51,568 nt of DNA from Embleya sp040605455 (GTDB lineage: Bacteria; Actinomycetota; Actinomycetes; Streptomycetales; Streptomycetaceae): the NCBI RefSeq assembly GCF_040605455.1, contig NZ_JBEXCV010000055.1:1-51568 (forward strand), given 5' to 3'. The notes beneath the pieces were generated by a model. It made no database searches. It was not told where the DNA came from and saw only the letters and a program-made list of their open reading frames with translations. Position numbers and translations under genes: made by a program. Below are positions 40,604-49,769 of the stretch, in pieces. Numbering within the stretch: position 1 is the first letter of the stretch; each line of letters begins with the position of its first letter.

Positions 40604-40731
40604 CGGTGCGGATTACTGCTTTGTCAACCTGGGGCTAGGCCGACACTAGGTCCCCATCGGACACGGTTCAACGAACACGCCGAACCTGTCCCTATTGTTT
40701 TATCGCAGTGGCGGGGTGCTTCCGCTCCCTG

Positions 40732-41556
40732 TCACGGCGTGGTCGGGGTCGAAACCGCCGTGGCGGGTGCGACCGGGGGCAACGGCTGGGCGGGCGCCGG
40801 CGGCGCGACCGAGGGAAACGGCTGAGTCCGGGTCACCGGCGCGTCGGGCGCGCTGACGTCGTAGAACTTCGCCGGTCGCGGCAACAGCGCCGCGAGCACG
40901 AGAGCCTTGCGGTCGGACGCTTCGGCCCCGCCCCACAACACTGTCTCGCCCTTGTCGAGCACGAGCACGATGTCGTCGCGCGATCGCGCCGTGATGTCCC
41001 GCACACGTTGGGCGACCGACGGCGGCAGCGCCGTAACCACCTGGACCACCCCCCGTAGCGTTTCCCCACTCACCGTGTCGGCGTCGGCCTTGACGACCGG
41101 CACCCCCACCGGTGCGGCGTCCACCGTACCGAACCGTACGCCGTCCTTGTCGATCTCCGCGTAGCGGCCCGCGTCCGGCATCACCAGCGCGGTCGCCCGT
41201 TCGCGCACCGAGATCCGCACGGTATGCGGCCAATCCCGCTCGACCCGGACCGAGGCCACGCGCGGAATCGCGGCCACCCGGGCACGAATCGCGTCGAGGT
41301 CGATCCCGGCCAGCGGCTCGCCGACGGGCACCGCCGCGACTCGGGCGACCTGATCCCGGGGCAGCGCGCCCAGTCCGCCGATGGCCACCGTGCGGGTGTC
41401 CAGGAGCGGCGAGTGGTAGACGATCCCCCATCCGGTCCCCGCGAGCAGCACGAGCAGCGCCAGGACGAGGAGCGGGCGCAGGTTGGTCCAGCGCCGCTGC
41501 GGACCACGCCCGGCCTTCGCCGGACGCACCTGCGCGCGCTCCTTCGTCTCGGGCAA
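40732..41556 (-). CDS. ftsQ: Cell division protein FtsQ
   Basis: 274 residues. A basic cytoplasmic tail is followed by one membrane helix (LLVLALLVLLAGTGWGIVYH), then the POTRA domain (LLDTRTVAIGGLGALPRDQV, LDAIRARVAAIPRVASVRVE) and the beta domain (WPHTVRISVRERATALVM). It ends in a Pro/Ala-rich tail. FtsQ links septal synthesis to the divisome. TTG start at 41556 is supported by GGGGAG about 6 bases upstream and by the absence of a better codon. It lies 21 bp after murG. Confidence 0.93.
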   Translation of the reverse strand: MPETKERAQVRPAKAGRGPQRRWTNLRPLLVLALLVLLAGTGWGIVYHSPLLDTRTVAIGGLGALPRDQVARVAAVPVGEPLAGIDLDAIRARVAAIPRVASVRVERDWPHTVRISVRERATALVMPDAGRYAEIDKDGVRFGTVDAAPVGVPVVKADADTVSGETLRGVVQVVTALPPSVAQRVRDITARSRDDIVLVLDKGETVLWGGAEASDRKALVLAALLPRPAKFYDVSAPDAPVTRTQPFPSVAPPAPAQPLPPVAPATAVSTPTTP

Positions 41557-41577
41557 GAACGCTCCCCGGGCCTGCGC

Positions 41578-42681
41578 CTATTGGGGCGACCGCGCGGCGG
41601 CGATCGCCTCGTGGACCATTCGGACCAGTTCCTCGTCGGCGTCGCGCCGACCGAACTCGGCCGCGGCCTTGCCCATGTCGTGCAGCTTGCGCGCGTCGGT
41701 GAGCACCGGGAGCACGGACGAGCGGATCCAGTCCGGGGTCAGGTCGGCGTCGTCGACCAGCAGGCCGCCGCCCGCCTTGACCACGGGCTGCGCGTTCAGC
41801 CGCTGCTCGCCGTTGCCGATCGGCAGCGGTACGTAGGCCGCGGGCAGGCCGACCGCGGCCAGCTCGGCGCAGGTCATCGCGCCCGCCCGGCACAGCACCA
41901 TGTCGGCCGCCGCGTAGGCCAGGTCCATCCGGTCGAGGTAGGGCACCACGACGTAGGCCGGGCCGCCGGGCGGCGAGCTGATCTTGAGTTCGTTGTTGGG
42001 CCCGGCCGCGTGCAGCACCTGGACGCCCTCGGCGAGCAGCTGCTGGGCGGTGGCGGCCAGCGTCTCGTTCAGCCGCCGGGCGCCCTGCGAGCCGCCGAAC
42101 ACGAGCAGCGTGGGCCGCATCGGGTCCAGGCCGAACATCGCGCGGGCCTCGTCGCGCAACGCGTTGCGGTCCAGGGTGGCGATCGCGCGGCGCAGCGGGA
42201 TGCCGATGTAGCGGGCCCCGCGCAGCTTGCTGTCCGGTGTGCTCACCGCGACGAATCGGGTGTAGCGGGCACCGATCTTGTTGGCCAGACCCGGCCGGGC
42301 GTTCGCCTCGTGCACCACCGTGGGCACACCCTGGCGCTTGGCCGCGAGGTAGCCCGGCAGCGCGACGTAGCCGCCGAAGCCGACCAGGCAGGACGCGTTG
42401 GTCCGCTCCAGGACCGCCGCGGCCTCGCGGATCGTGCCGCGCAGTCGACCGGGGACGGTCATCAGCTCGGGCGTGGGCTTGCGCGGCAACGGCACGGCCG
42501 GGATCAACGCGAGTTCGTAGCCGCGAGCGGGAACGAGCTTGGTCTCCAGGCCCTTGGCCGTGCCGAGCGCCGTGATACCCACATTGGGGTTCTGGCGGCG
42601 CAGCGCGTCCGCCAATGCCAGAGCGGGCTCGATGTGCCCGGCGGTTCCTCCGCCGGCAAGGACGACATGCACCTGATTCAC
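41578..42681 (-). CDS. murG: UDP-GlcNAc transferase MurG
   Basis: 367 residues, GT-B fold. It adds GlcNAc to lipid I to make lipid II on the inner face of the membrane. The N-terminal glycine loop is VVLAGGGTAGHIEPALALA, the membrane-binding region is VGFGGYVALPGYLAA, and the UDP-GlcNAc site lies around GAMTCAELAAVGLPAAYVPLP. The GTG at 42681 overlaps the ftsW stop by 4 bp (GTGA), so translation is coupled. Confidence 0.97.
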   Translation of the reverse strand: MNQVHVVLAGGGTAGHIEPALALADALRRQNPNVGITALGTAKGLETKLVPARGYELALIPAVPLPRKPTPELMTVPGRLRGTIREAAAVLERTNASCLVGFGGYVALPGYLAAKRQGVPTVVHEANARPGLANKIGARYTRFVAVSTPDSKLRGARYIGIPLRRAIATLDRNALRDEARAMFGLDPMRPTLLVFGGSQGARRLNETLAATAQQLLAEGVQVLHAAGPNNELKISSPPGGPAYVVVPYLDRMDLAYAAADMVLCRAGAMTCAELAAVGLPAAYVPLPIGNGEQRLNAQPVVKAGGGLLVDDADLTPDWIRSSVLPVLTDARKLHDMGKAAAEFGRRDADEELVRMVHEAIAAARSPQ

Positions 42682-43997
42682 CCATCCCTGCGCGGCAGGA
42701 TCCGCGCGAACGCTCGACGAACCGCCCCGGGCCCGCGTGCGGCGAGCGCCGCCTCGGCCTTTGGCTCACCTCGGGCGAAGGACAACAGCATGCCCACGGC
42801 GAACATGGTCGGAAGCAGGGCGGAACCTCCGTAGGACACCAATGGCAACGGCACTCCGGCGATCGGCAGCAGGCCGAGCACCGCCCCGACGTTGATCATG
42901 ACCTGGGCCATGATCCACGCGGTCGCGCCACCCGCGGCGAGCCGTACGAACTGGTCTTTCGTGCGACTCGCGACGCGGATACCTGCATAGCCTAGGGCCG
43001 CGAAGAGGGTGAGTACGGACAGCGTCCCCACCAGACCCAATTCCTCGCCGATGACGGCGAAGATGAAGTCTGTGTGCGCCTCGGGCAATGTACCCCATTT
43101 GCCATAACTCGTCCCGATTCCACTGCCGAACCAGCCACCCGTGGCAAGCGAGTAGATGCCCTGGGCGGCCTGCAGCGTGCTGCCGTTGGGGTCGGAGAAC
43201 GGGTCCAGGAACCCCGCGAACCGGGCGGCCCGGTGCGGCTTGAGTACGATCAGCACGGTGGCCAGCACGGACACCACGGCGATCGCCATGGCGAACAACC
43301 GGCCCGGCGCGCCGGCGATCCACAGCAGCGCGAGCACCAGCACGGTGATGATCATCGCGGTGCCCATGTCGCCGCCGAGCAGCACCAGGAACAGGATCAC
43401 CAGCGCACCGGGCAGCAGTGGGACGAACATGTGCCGCCACTGGCCGAGCAGCCGGCGCTTGCGGGTGAGCACGTCGGCCCCCCACAACACCAGGCCCAGC
43501 TTGGCGAACTCGGAGGGTTGGATCTGGAACGAGCCGAAGCCGATCCAGTTCCGGTTGCCGTTCACCTCGATGCCCAGACCGGGCACCAGGACCAGGCACA
43601 GCGCACCGACGCAGCCGATCAGGAACGGATGGGCCAGTCGGCGGTACCAGCGCAGCGGCAGACGTGACGCGATCCACATCAGCGGGAAGCCCATCGCGAC
43701 CGCGATCAACTGCTTGGTGAAGATCTCGTCGAAGGAGCCGTAGATCGTCCGGGAGGTGATCTGCGACGCGGACAACACCATCACCAGACCCAGCACGGTC
43801 AGCAGCAGACCCGAGCCGAGCAGCAGGTAGTAGGCGGTGAGCGGGCTGTCCAGGGCCCGGCGCAGTTCGCGGCGCGCCGATCCGGCCGGGCGCGCCGCGC
43901 CGGAGCGCGGTTTGGGCAACCGCGAGCCGCCCCACGTGCGCCGCTTGTCGGCGGTGGGCGTGGGGCGTGCCTCGCGAGTCTGCGGACCGGCGGCCAT
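42678..43997 (-). CDS. ftsW: Septal peptidoglycan polymerase FtsW (SEDS family)
   Basis: 439 residues. A basic tail of about 45 residues is followed by ten predicted helices. The SEDS motifs are present: NGNRNWIGFGSFQIQPSEFA in the first half, and GWFGSGIGTSYGKWGTLPEAHTD with GEELGLVG in the second. FtsW makes glycan strands from lipid II with its partner PBP (FtsI). ATG at 43997, 11 bp after the murD stop. Confidence 0.96.
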   Translation of the reverse strand: MAAGPQTREARPTPTADKRRTWGGSRLPKPRSGAARPAGSARRELRRALDSPLTAYYLLLGSGLLLTVLGLVMVLSASQITSRTIYGSFDEIFTKQLIAVAMGFPLMWIASRLPLRWYRRLAHPFLIGCVGALCLVLVPGLGIEVNGNRNWIGFGSFQIQPSEFAKLGLVLWGADVLTRKRRLLGQWRHMFVPLLPGALVILFLVLLGGDMGTAMIITVLVLALLWIAGAPGRLFAMAIAVVSVLATVLIVLKPHRAARFAGFLDPFSDPNGSTLQAAQGIYSLATGGWFGSGIGTSYGKWGTLPEAHTDFIFAVIGEELGLVGTLSVLTLFAALGYAGIRVASRTKDQFVRLAAGGATAWIMAQVMINVGAVLGLLPIAGVPLPLVSYGGSALLPTMFAVGMLLSFARGEPKAEAALAARGPGAVRRAFARILPRRDG

Positions 43998-44008
43998 CGC
44001 TCGCCCGG

Positions 44009-45508
44009 TCAGCCGGCCGCTGCGTCGAGTCCGCGGACCGCGTCGGCGAAGGCGTCGCCGCGCTTTCCGTAGTTGACGTACATGTCCATCGACGCGCACG
44101 CGGGCGCGAGCAGCACGGTGTCCCCGGGCCGCGCCAGCGCCGCCGCCTCGCCCACGACCAGTTCCATGGCCCCAGTGTCGGTCGCGGCGACCTCGACCAC
44201 GGGGACATCGGGGGCGTGTCGCGCGAGCGCGTCCTTGATCACGGCACGGTCGGCGCCCATCAGCACCACCGCGCGCAGCCGGTTCTTCGCGCCGGAGACC
44301 AGGTCGTCGAACGAGGCGCCCTTGGCCAGGCCGCCCGCGATCCACACGATGTCCCGGTAGGCGGCCAGCGAGGCCGCCGCGGCATGCCCGTTGGTGGCCT
44401 TGGAGTCGTCCACGTAGTCGACGCCGGCCACCGTGGCCACGTGCGCGATCCGGTGTGCGTCCGGCCGGAACGCGCGCAGCCCATCGCGCACCGCCACCGG
44501 CGGCACGCCGTAGGCGCGGGCCAGCGCGGCTGCGGCCAGCGCGTTCGCCACGTTGTGCGGTGCGGGCGGGTTCACATCGCCCACGGTGGCCAGTTCGGCC
44601 GCCGTACTGTGCCGGTCGGGCACGAACGCCCGGTCGGCGAGCAGGTCGTCGACCACACCGAAGTTCGACAGCCCCGGCGGCCCGAGCCCGAAGCCCACCG
44701 CGCGGCAACCCTCCTCGACCTCGGCCTCGTGCACGAGCTGCTCGGTCTGCGGATCGGCGAGGTTGTACACGCAGGCGATCTGGCAACCGCCGTAGATCCG
44801 GCCCTTGTCCGCCGCGTACGCCTCCGGCGAGCCGTGCCAGTCCAGGTGGTCCGGCGCGATGTTGAGCACCGCCGCGGCCAGCATCCGCGGCGCGCCGGCG
44901 TCGTCCTTGGGGCTTTCCTCCCAGGTCGGCAGCCAGTGCAGTTGGAAGCTGGACAACTCCAACGCGAGCACGTCATAGGCGGGTTCGCCGTCCCCGTCGC
45001 GGGCGAGCACCGCGTCCACCACGGGCGTGCCCACGTTGCCGGCCGCCGCGACCCGCTTGCCGGACGCCTCCAGGATCGAGGCGAGCATGCGCACGGTGGT
45101 GGTCTTGCCGTTGGTGCCGGTGATCGCCAGCCACGGCGCGGGGTTCTCCCGCGGACGCAGCCGCCAGGCCAACTCCACGTCGCCCCACACCGGCACGCCG
45201 GCCGCGCGTGCGGCGGCGAACAGCGGTTTGGTGGGCCGCAGTCCGGGCGAGGCGATCAGCGCGTCCACCCGTTCCGGCAGGTTCTCGTCGTCGCCCAGGC
45301 GCACGTCGATGCCCAGCGCGCGCAACTCCTCGGCACGCCGCCGGGCATTGTCGTCGTCCATGCCGTCGATCGCCACGACGCGTGCGCCGAGGCCGTGCAG
45401 CGCCCGGGCCGCGGACGCACCGGTGACCCCGGTGCCCGCGACGCAGAACGACAACTCGGCCCACGGCGCACCGTGATGGGTGAAGGTGCTCAGGTCTTTC
45501 GTACTCAC
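44009..45508 (-). CDS. murD: UDP-MurNAc-L-alanine:D-glutamate ligase MurD
   Basis: 499 residues, at the long end for MurD. ATP P-loop ITGTNGKTTTVRMLASIL, followed by LALELSSFQLHW and the D-Glu/UDP domains, with DDSKATNGHAA and the C-terminal LLAPACASMDMYVNYGKRGD. It adds D-Glu to UDP-MurNAc-L-Ala. GTG start at 45508, 6 bp after the mraY stop. The extra length lies in internal insertions around residues 200-300. Confidence 0.96.
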   Translation of the reverse strand: MSTKDLSTFTHHGAPWAELSFCVAGTGVTGASAARALHGLGARVVAIDGMDDDNARRRAEELRALGIDVRLGDDENLPERVDALIASPGLRPTKPLFAAARAAGVPVWGDVELAWRLRPRENPAPWLAITGTNGKTTTVRMLASILEASGKRVAAAGNVGTPVVDAVLARDGDGEPAYDVLALELSSFQLHWLPTWEESPKDDAGAPRMLAAAVLNIAPDHLDWHGSPEAYAADKGRIYGGCQIACVYNLADPQTEQLVHEAEVEEGCRAVGFGLGPPGLSNFGVVDDLLADRAFVPDRHSTAAELATVGDVNPPAPHNVANALAAAALARAYGVPPVAVRDGLRAFRPDAHRIAHVATVAGVDYVDDSKATNGHAAAASLAAYRDIVWIAGGLAKGASFDDLVSGAKNRLRAVVLMGADRAVIKDALARHAPDVPVVEVAATDTGAMELVVGEAAALARPGDTVLLAPACASMDMYVNYGKRGDAFADAVRGLDAAAG

Positions 45509-45514
45509 GTCTCT

Positions 45515-46573
45515 CTACGTTCCCGTAACCCAGCCCGCGTAGAAGATGCCGATCCCGAGAATGGCGCACAGGCCGGCGATGATCCAGAACCGAACCACGA
45601 TGAGTACTTCGGTCCACCCCTTGAGTTCGAAATGGTGCTGGAGCGGCGCCATTTTGAACACCCGTTTGCCGGTCATCTTGAAGTAGCCCACCTGGATGAT
45701 CACCGACAGCGAGATGATCAGGAACAGGCCGCCGATGAGCGCGGACAACAACTCGGTGCGGGTCAGGATGGCCAACCCGGCGAGCGCGCCGCCGAGGGCG
45801 AGCGAACCGGTGTCGCCCATGAAGATCTTCGCCGGTGACGTGTTCCACCACAGGAAGCCGAAACACGAACCCATCATCGCCGCGGACACGATCGCCAGGT
45901 CCAGCGGATCGCGCACGTCGTAGCAGCCCACGCCGGGCGCGTTCAGGCAGGACTGGCCGTACTGCCAGACTCCGATGAAGGTGTACGCACCGAACACGAT
46001 CACCGAGGCGCCGGTCGCCAGACCGTCCAGACCGTCGGTGAGGTTGACGCCGTTGGAGTGCCCGGCGATCAGGATGTAGGCCCAGATCACGAAGAACACC
46101 GGCGTCAGGTCCAGCGCGGTGTCCTGCACGAAGGACAGGTGTGTGGACGCCGGGGTGAACCCGCGCGCGTCCTTGAATTGGATCGCCAAGAGCGCGAACG
46201 AGATGCCCACGAAGGACTGTCCGGCCAGCTTGGCCTTGGCCCGCAGACCCAGGCTGCGCTGCTTGACGATCTTGATGAAGTCGTCGACGAAGCCGACCAG
46301 GCCCAGGCCCGCCATCAGATACAGCACCAGCAGCGCGGACGCGCTCGGTGTCTCCAACGTGATCGCCTTGGCACCGCCGTAACCCGCCAGCGCCGCCAGG
46401 ATGATCACCGCGCCGCCCATGGTGGGCGTACCGCGCTTGCTGTGGTGTCCGGCCGGACCATCGTCCCGGATCAGCTGGCCGTAGCCACGCTTGACCAGGA
46501 TCCGGATCGCGAGCGGCGTACCGATCAGCGACAGCACCAAGGCGATGCCGCCGGCGATGAGGATGGCCCTCAC
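45515..46573 (-). CDS. mraY: Phospho-MurNAc-pentapeptide translocase MraY
   Basis: 352 residues, ten membrane helices. Catalytic aspartates are in FVDDFIKIVKQRS and NGVNLTDGLDGLA, with the third motif region WWNTSPAKIFMGDTGSLALG and the histidine-rich MAPLQHHFELKGW. It transfers phospho-MurNAc-pentapeptide to undecaprenyl phosphate to make lipid I. GTG start at 46573 overlaps the murF stop by 4 bp (GTGA). Confidence 0.97.
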   Translation of the reverse strand: MRAILIAGGIALVLSLIGTPLAIRILVKRGYGQLIRDDGPAGHHSKRGTPTMGGAVIILAALAGYGGAKAITLETPSASALLVLYLMAGLGLVGFVDDFIKIVKQRSLGLRAKAKLAGQSFVGISFALLAIQFKDARGFTPASTHLSFVQDTALDLTPVFFVIWAYILIAGHSNGVNLTDGLDGLATGASVIVFGAYTFIGVWQYGQSCLNAPGVGCYDVRDPLDLAIVSAAMMGSCFGFLWWNTSPAKIFMGDTGSLALGGALAGLAILTRTELLSALIGGLFLIISLSVIIQVGYFKMTGKRVFKMAPLQHHFELKGWTEVLIVVRFWIIAGLCAILGIGIFYAGWVTGT

Positions 46574-47991
46574 CCGTGCACCTCCGCGTTGCTCACGTCG
46601 TCCCCGGCGGCGTCCGCCAACAGCGCGGCCGCGAGCCGTTCCAGGGCCGCCCCTCGGGACGCCTTCACCAATACGACGTCGCCCGGGGCCAATTCGCCCC
46701 GGAGTAGTTCGACGGCCGCCTCTACGTCGGGCACCAGCACCGACTCCTCACCCCACGAACCCTCGTTCTTCGCGCCCATGTCGATCCAGGCGGCCTCCCT
46801 GCCGCCCACGGCCACCAGCCGGTGGATGTTCAGGCGTACCGCGAGTCGCCCGATCGCGTCGTGCTCGGTCAGCGACGCCTCGCCCAACTCCCGCATCTCG
46901 CCCAGCACCGCGAACGTACGATTCCCGCCCGCCATCGCGACGAGGGCCTTGAGCGCGGCTCGCATCGACTCGGGGTTGGCGTTGTACGCGTCGTTCACGA
47001 CGGTCACCCCGTCGTCCCTGCGGGTCACTTCCATCCGCCAGCGGGAGATCGTACCGGCAGCGCCGAGGGCCGCCGCGATGTCCTCGACGGTCATGCCCAC
47101 TTCGCGTGCCACGGCGGCACACGCGAGAGCGTTCGCCACGTGGTGCTCACCGTACAGGCGCAAGATCACCGGCGCACTGCCCCCCGGCACACACAACGTG
47201 AAGGAGGCGCGGCCCTGCTCGTCGAGTGTCACGTTCTCGGCTCGTACGTCCGCCTTGGCGCTCTCGCCGAAGGTGACCACGCGAGCCTTGGTGCGTTCGG
47301 CCATCGCCCGCACGAGCGGGTCGTCCTGGTTGAGCACGGCCACACCGTCGGCCGGCAGCGCCTCGACGAGTTCGCCCTTGGCCCGGGCGATGCCCTCGCG
47401 ACCGCCGAACTCGCCCATGTGCGCCGAGCCGACGTTGAGCACCAGGCCGATTCGCGGCGGGGTGATCTCGCACAGGTAGGCGATGTCGCCGATGTGGCGC
47501 GCGCCCATCTCCGCGACCAGGTATCGGGTGTCCTCGGTCACGCCGAGAACGGTCAGCGGCAGGCCGATCTCGGTGTTGAAGTTGCCGCTCGGGGCGATCG
47601 TCGGGCCCGCGTGCGCGAGCACCTGGCCGAGCAGGTCCTTGGTGCTCGTCTTGCCGGAGGACCCGGTCAGCGCGATCAGCGTGATGTCGGTCAGCCGGTC
47701 GGTGACCAGGCGGGCGAGCCGGCCCAGTCCCCGGACCACGTCGTCCACGACGATCGCCGGGGTACCGGTGTCGTGGTCGGCCAGGACCGCGACCGCACCG
47801 GCCTCGATCGCGGCGCGCGCGTAGTCGTGCCCGTCGACGTGTTCGCCGCGCACGGCAGCGAACAGCGAGCCGGGGCCGACCTTGCGGGAGTCCACGACCA
47901 CCTCGGCGGTGATGCGCGCGTTCGGGTCCGCGTCGCCCGCGAGCCGCCCTCCGAGAGCTTCCGCGATCTCGGCAAGAGTGGTGGAAATCAC
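46570..47991 (-). CDS. murF: D-Ala-D-Ala ligase MurF
   Basis: 473 residues. ATP P-loop IALTGSSGKTSTKDLLGQVL, then the central VLNVGSAHMGEFGGREGIARA and VVNDAYNANPESMRAAL. It adds D-Ala-D-Ala to UDP-MurNAc-tripeptide to complete the pentapeptide. GTG start at 47991 overlaps the murE stop by 4 bp (GTGA). Confidence 0.97.
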   Translation of the reverse strand: MISTTLAEIAEALGGRLAGDADPNARITAEVVVDSRKVGPGSLFAAVRGEHVDGHDYARAAIEAGAVAVLADHDTGTPAIVVDDVVRGLGRLARLVTDRLTDITLIALTGSSGKTSTKDLLGQVLAHAGPTIAPSGNFNTEIGLPLTVLGVTEDTRYLVAEMGARHIGDIAYLCEITPPRIGLVLNVGSAHMGEFGGREGIARAKGELVEALPADGVAVLNQDDPLVRAMAERTKARVVTFGESAKADVRAENVTLDEQGRASFTLCVPGGSAPVILRLYGEHHVANALACAAVAREVGMTVEDIAAALGAAGTISRWRMEVTRRDDGVTVVNDAYNANPESMRAALKALVAMAGGNRTFAVLGEMRELGEASLTEHDAIGRLAVRLNIHRLVAVGGREAAWIDMGAKNEGSWGEESVLVPDVEAAVELLRGELAPGDVVLVKASRGAALERLAAALLADAAGDDVSNAEVHG

Positions 47992-49661
47992 TGGTTCGTC
48001 TCCTCGGCACGCGAGGTGCCGGTCGCCGGGACACCTTGGTTCGGGGTCTCGGACGTCGGGGTGTGCGTTGATGGTGCGGGAGCCACGATCCTCGCATCGT
48101 CGGACTGCTTCGGGGACGCGGGGCCGCCGTGCATGGTTCTGGAAATCGCGCGACGCAGCTCGACCCGGTCGTCGAAGGGGTGTTTGACCTCGTTCGCGAA
48201 CTCCTGGCCCTGCTCGTGTCCCTTGCCCGCGACCACGACCGTGTCGCGCGGCCCGGCCTGCGCCACCGCGAGCCGGATCGCCGCGGCCCGATCCGGCTCG
48301 ACCAGCACGGTGCCGTGCGGGTCGGCCGGCCCCGGGATGCCGGTGAGCATCTCGTCCAGGATCGCCAGCGGATCCTCCGAGCGCGGGTTGTCGCTGGTGA
48401 GCACGACGCGGTCGGCGAGCCGGGCGGCGGCAGCGGCCATCAGCGGGCGCTTGGCCCGGTCCCGGTCGCCACCCGCGCCGAGCACGATGGTCAGCGTGCC
48501 GGCGGTCACCGGGCGCAGCGCCCCGAGCAGCGTCTCCACCGCGTCCGGGGTGTGGGCGAAGTCGACCAGGGCCAGGAACGACTGGCCCGCGTCCACCCGC
48601 TCCATCCGCCCGGGCACGCCCGGGGTACGACCCACGCCCTCGACCGCGTCCGCGAGCGACACGCCGCCCGCGGTCAGCGCGACGATCGCCAGCAGCGCGT
48701 TGGACACGTTGAACGGGCCGGCCAGGCGCACGCTCGCGTCGGCCTTGTGCCCGTCCGGGCCCACCACGGTGAAGCGACTGCCGTCCGGGCCGAGGTCGAC
48801 GTTCTCGGCCCGCCAGTCGGCATCCGCGGCGCCCGTCGCCGACACGGTCAGCACCGGTACGCTCGCCATCTTCGCGAGCCGACGCCCGTAGGCGTCGTCC
48901 ACGTCGATCACGCCGATCCGCGAGCGCCGTGGGGTGAACAGTTCGGCCTTGGCCTGGAAGTACTCCTCCATGGACCCGTGGAAGTCCAGGTGGTCCTGGG
49001 ACAGGTTGGTGAACAGCGCGACGTCGTACACGGTGCCGTCGACCCGGCCCAGCGCGAGCGCGTGGCTGGAGACCTCCATGACCGCGGCGGTGACGCCGTT
49101 CTCCAGCATCGACGCGAGCAGCGCCTGCACGTCGGTGGCCTCGGGGGTGGTGCGCACGCTGGGCACCACCTCCTCGCCGATCCGGGTCTCGACCGTGCCG
49201 ATCACCCCGGTCGTGCCGCCGCCGGCGCGCAGCCCGCCGTCGAGCAGGTAGGCGGTGGTGGTCTTGCCGTTGGTCCCGGTGACGCCGAACATCACCAGAT
49301 CCTCCGCGGGTCGCCCGTAGACCCAGGCCGCGATCTCACCCAGTCGGCCGCGCGGATCGGCCACCACCAGGGTCGGCAGGCCGCTGTCGGCGGCCAATTC
49401 GGCGCCCGCCGGGTCGGTCAGCAGGCCCACCGCGCCCGCTGCGGCGGCCTGTCCGGCGAACGCGGCACCGTGGAAGTTCTCACCGGGCAGCCCGGCGTAC
49501 AGATCCCCCGGGCGCACGGCCCGCGAGTCGTGGGTGACGCCCGTCAGCGTCGCCTCCGGGTCGCTCGGGGCCCCGGTGAGGGGGGCGCAGACGAACCCGG
49601 CCAGGCCGGTCAGCGGTTGGGGGCGCACCTCGGCTGGGCGGCGCAAATCACGGTTGGGCAC
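47988..49661 (-). CDS. murE: UDP-MurNAc-tripeptide synthetase MurE
   Basis: 557 residues. P-loop GVTGTNGKTTTAYLLDGGL; the carbamylated-lysine region SMEEYFQAKAELF; and the substrate loop TSDNPRSEDPLAIL, whose DNPR motif marks addition of diaminopimelic acid rather than lysine. The core ends near HGGPASPK; a Pro/Thr/Ser-rich tail of about 45 residues follows, unusual for MurE, and its last bases overlap the murF GTG. GTG start at 49661, 108 bp after the ftsI stop. Confidence 0.96.
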   Translation of the reverse strand: MPNRDLRRPAEVRPQPLTGLAGFVCAPLTGAPSDPEATLTGVTHDSRAVRPGDLYAGLPGENFHGAAFAGQAAAAGAVGLLTDPAGAELAADSGLPTLVVADPRGRLGEIAAWVYGRPAEDLVMFGVTGTNGKTTTAYLLDGGLRAGGGTTGVIGTVETRIGEEVVPSVRTTPEATDVQALLASMLENGVTAAVMEVSSHALALGRVDGTVYDVALFTNLSQDHLDFHGSMEEYFQAKAELFTPRRSRIGVIDVDDAYGRRLAKMASVPVLTVSATGAADADWRAENVDLGPDGSRFTVVGPDGHKADASVRLAGPFNVSNALLAIVALTAGGVSLADAVEGVGRTPGVPGRMERVDAGQSFLALVDFAHTPDAVETLLGALRPVTAGTLTIVLGAGGDRDRAKRPLMAAAAARLADRVVLTSDNPRSEDPLAILDEMLTGIPGPADPHGTVLVEPDRAAAIRLAVAQAGPRDTVVVAGKGHEQGQEFANEVKHPFDDRVELRRAISRTMHGGPASPKQSDDARIVAPAPSTHTPTSETPNQGVPATGTSRAEETNQ

Positions 49662-49769
49662 GGCGGGCAGGCTACCGCGCTTTGGGCGGTCGGCTCGTCC
49701 TCGGTCCGGTGCCGCGACCGGCGCCGACGGGCCGACCGCTCCGGCCCGTCGCCCTCGGTCGCGGCCCCG

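Noticed and set aside
40622..40627. TTGACA upstream of ftsZ as a -35 box
   Set aside because: No acceptable -10 hexamer lies 16-19 bp downstream on that strand, so it is not called as a promoter.
43967..45838. Long plus-strand frame over murD and mraY
   Set aside because: His/Gly/Arg-rich antisense shadow of well-identified genes.
49686..49739. 9-bp inverted repeat GCGGTCGGC/GCCGACCGC between ftsI and murE
   Set aside because: The loop is about 36 bases and the region is very GC-rich; it may be chance, so it is not called as a terminator.
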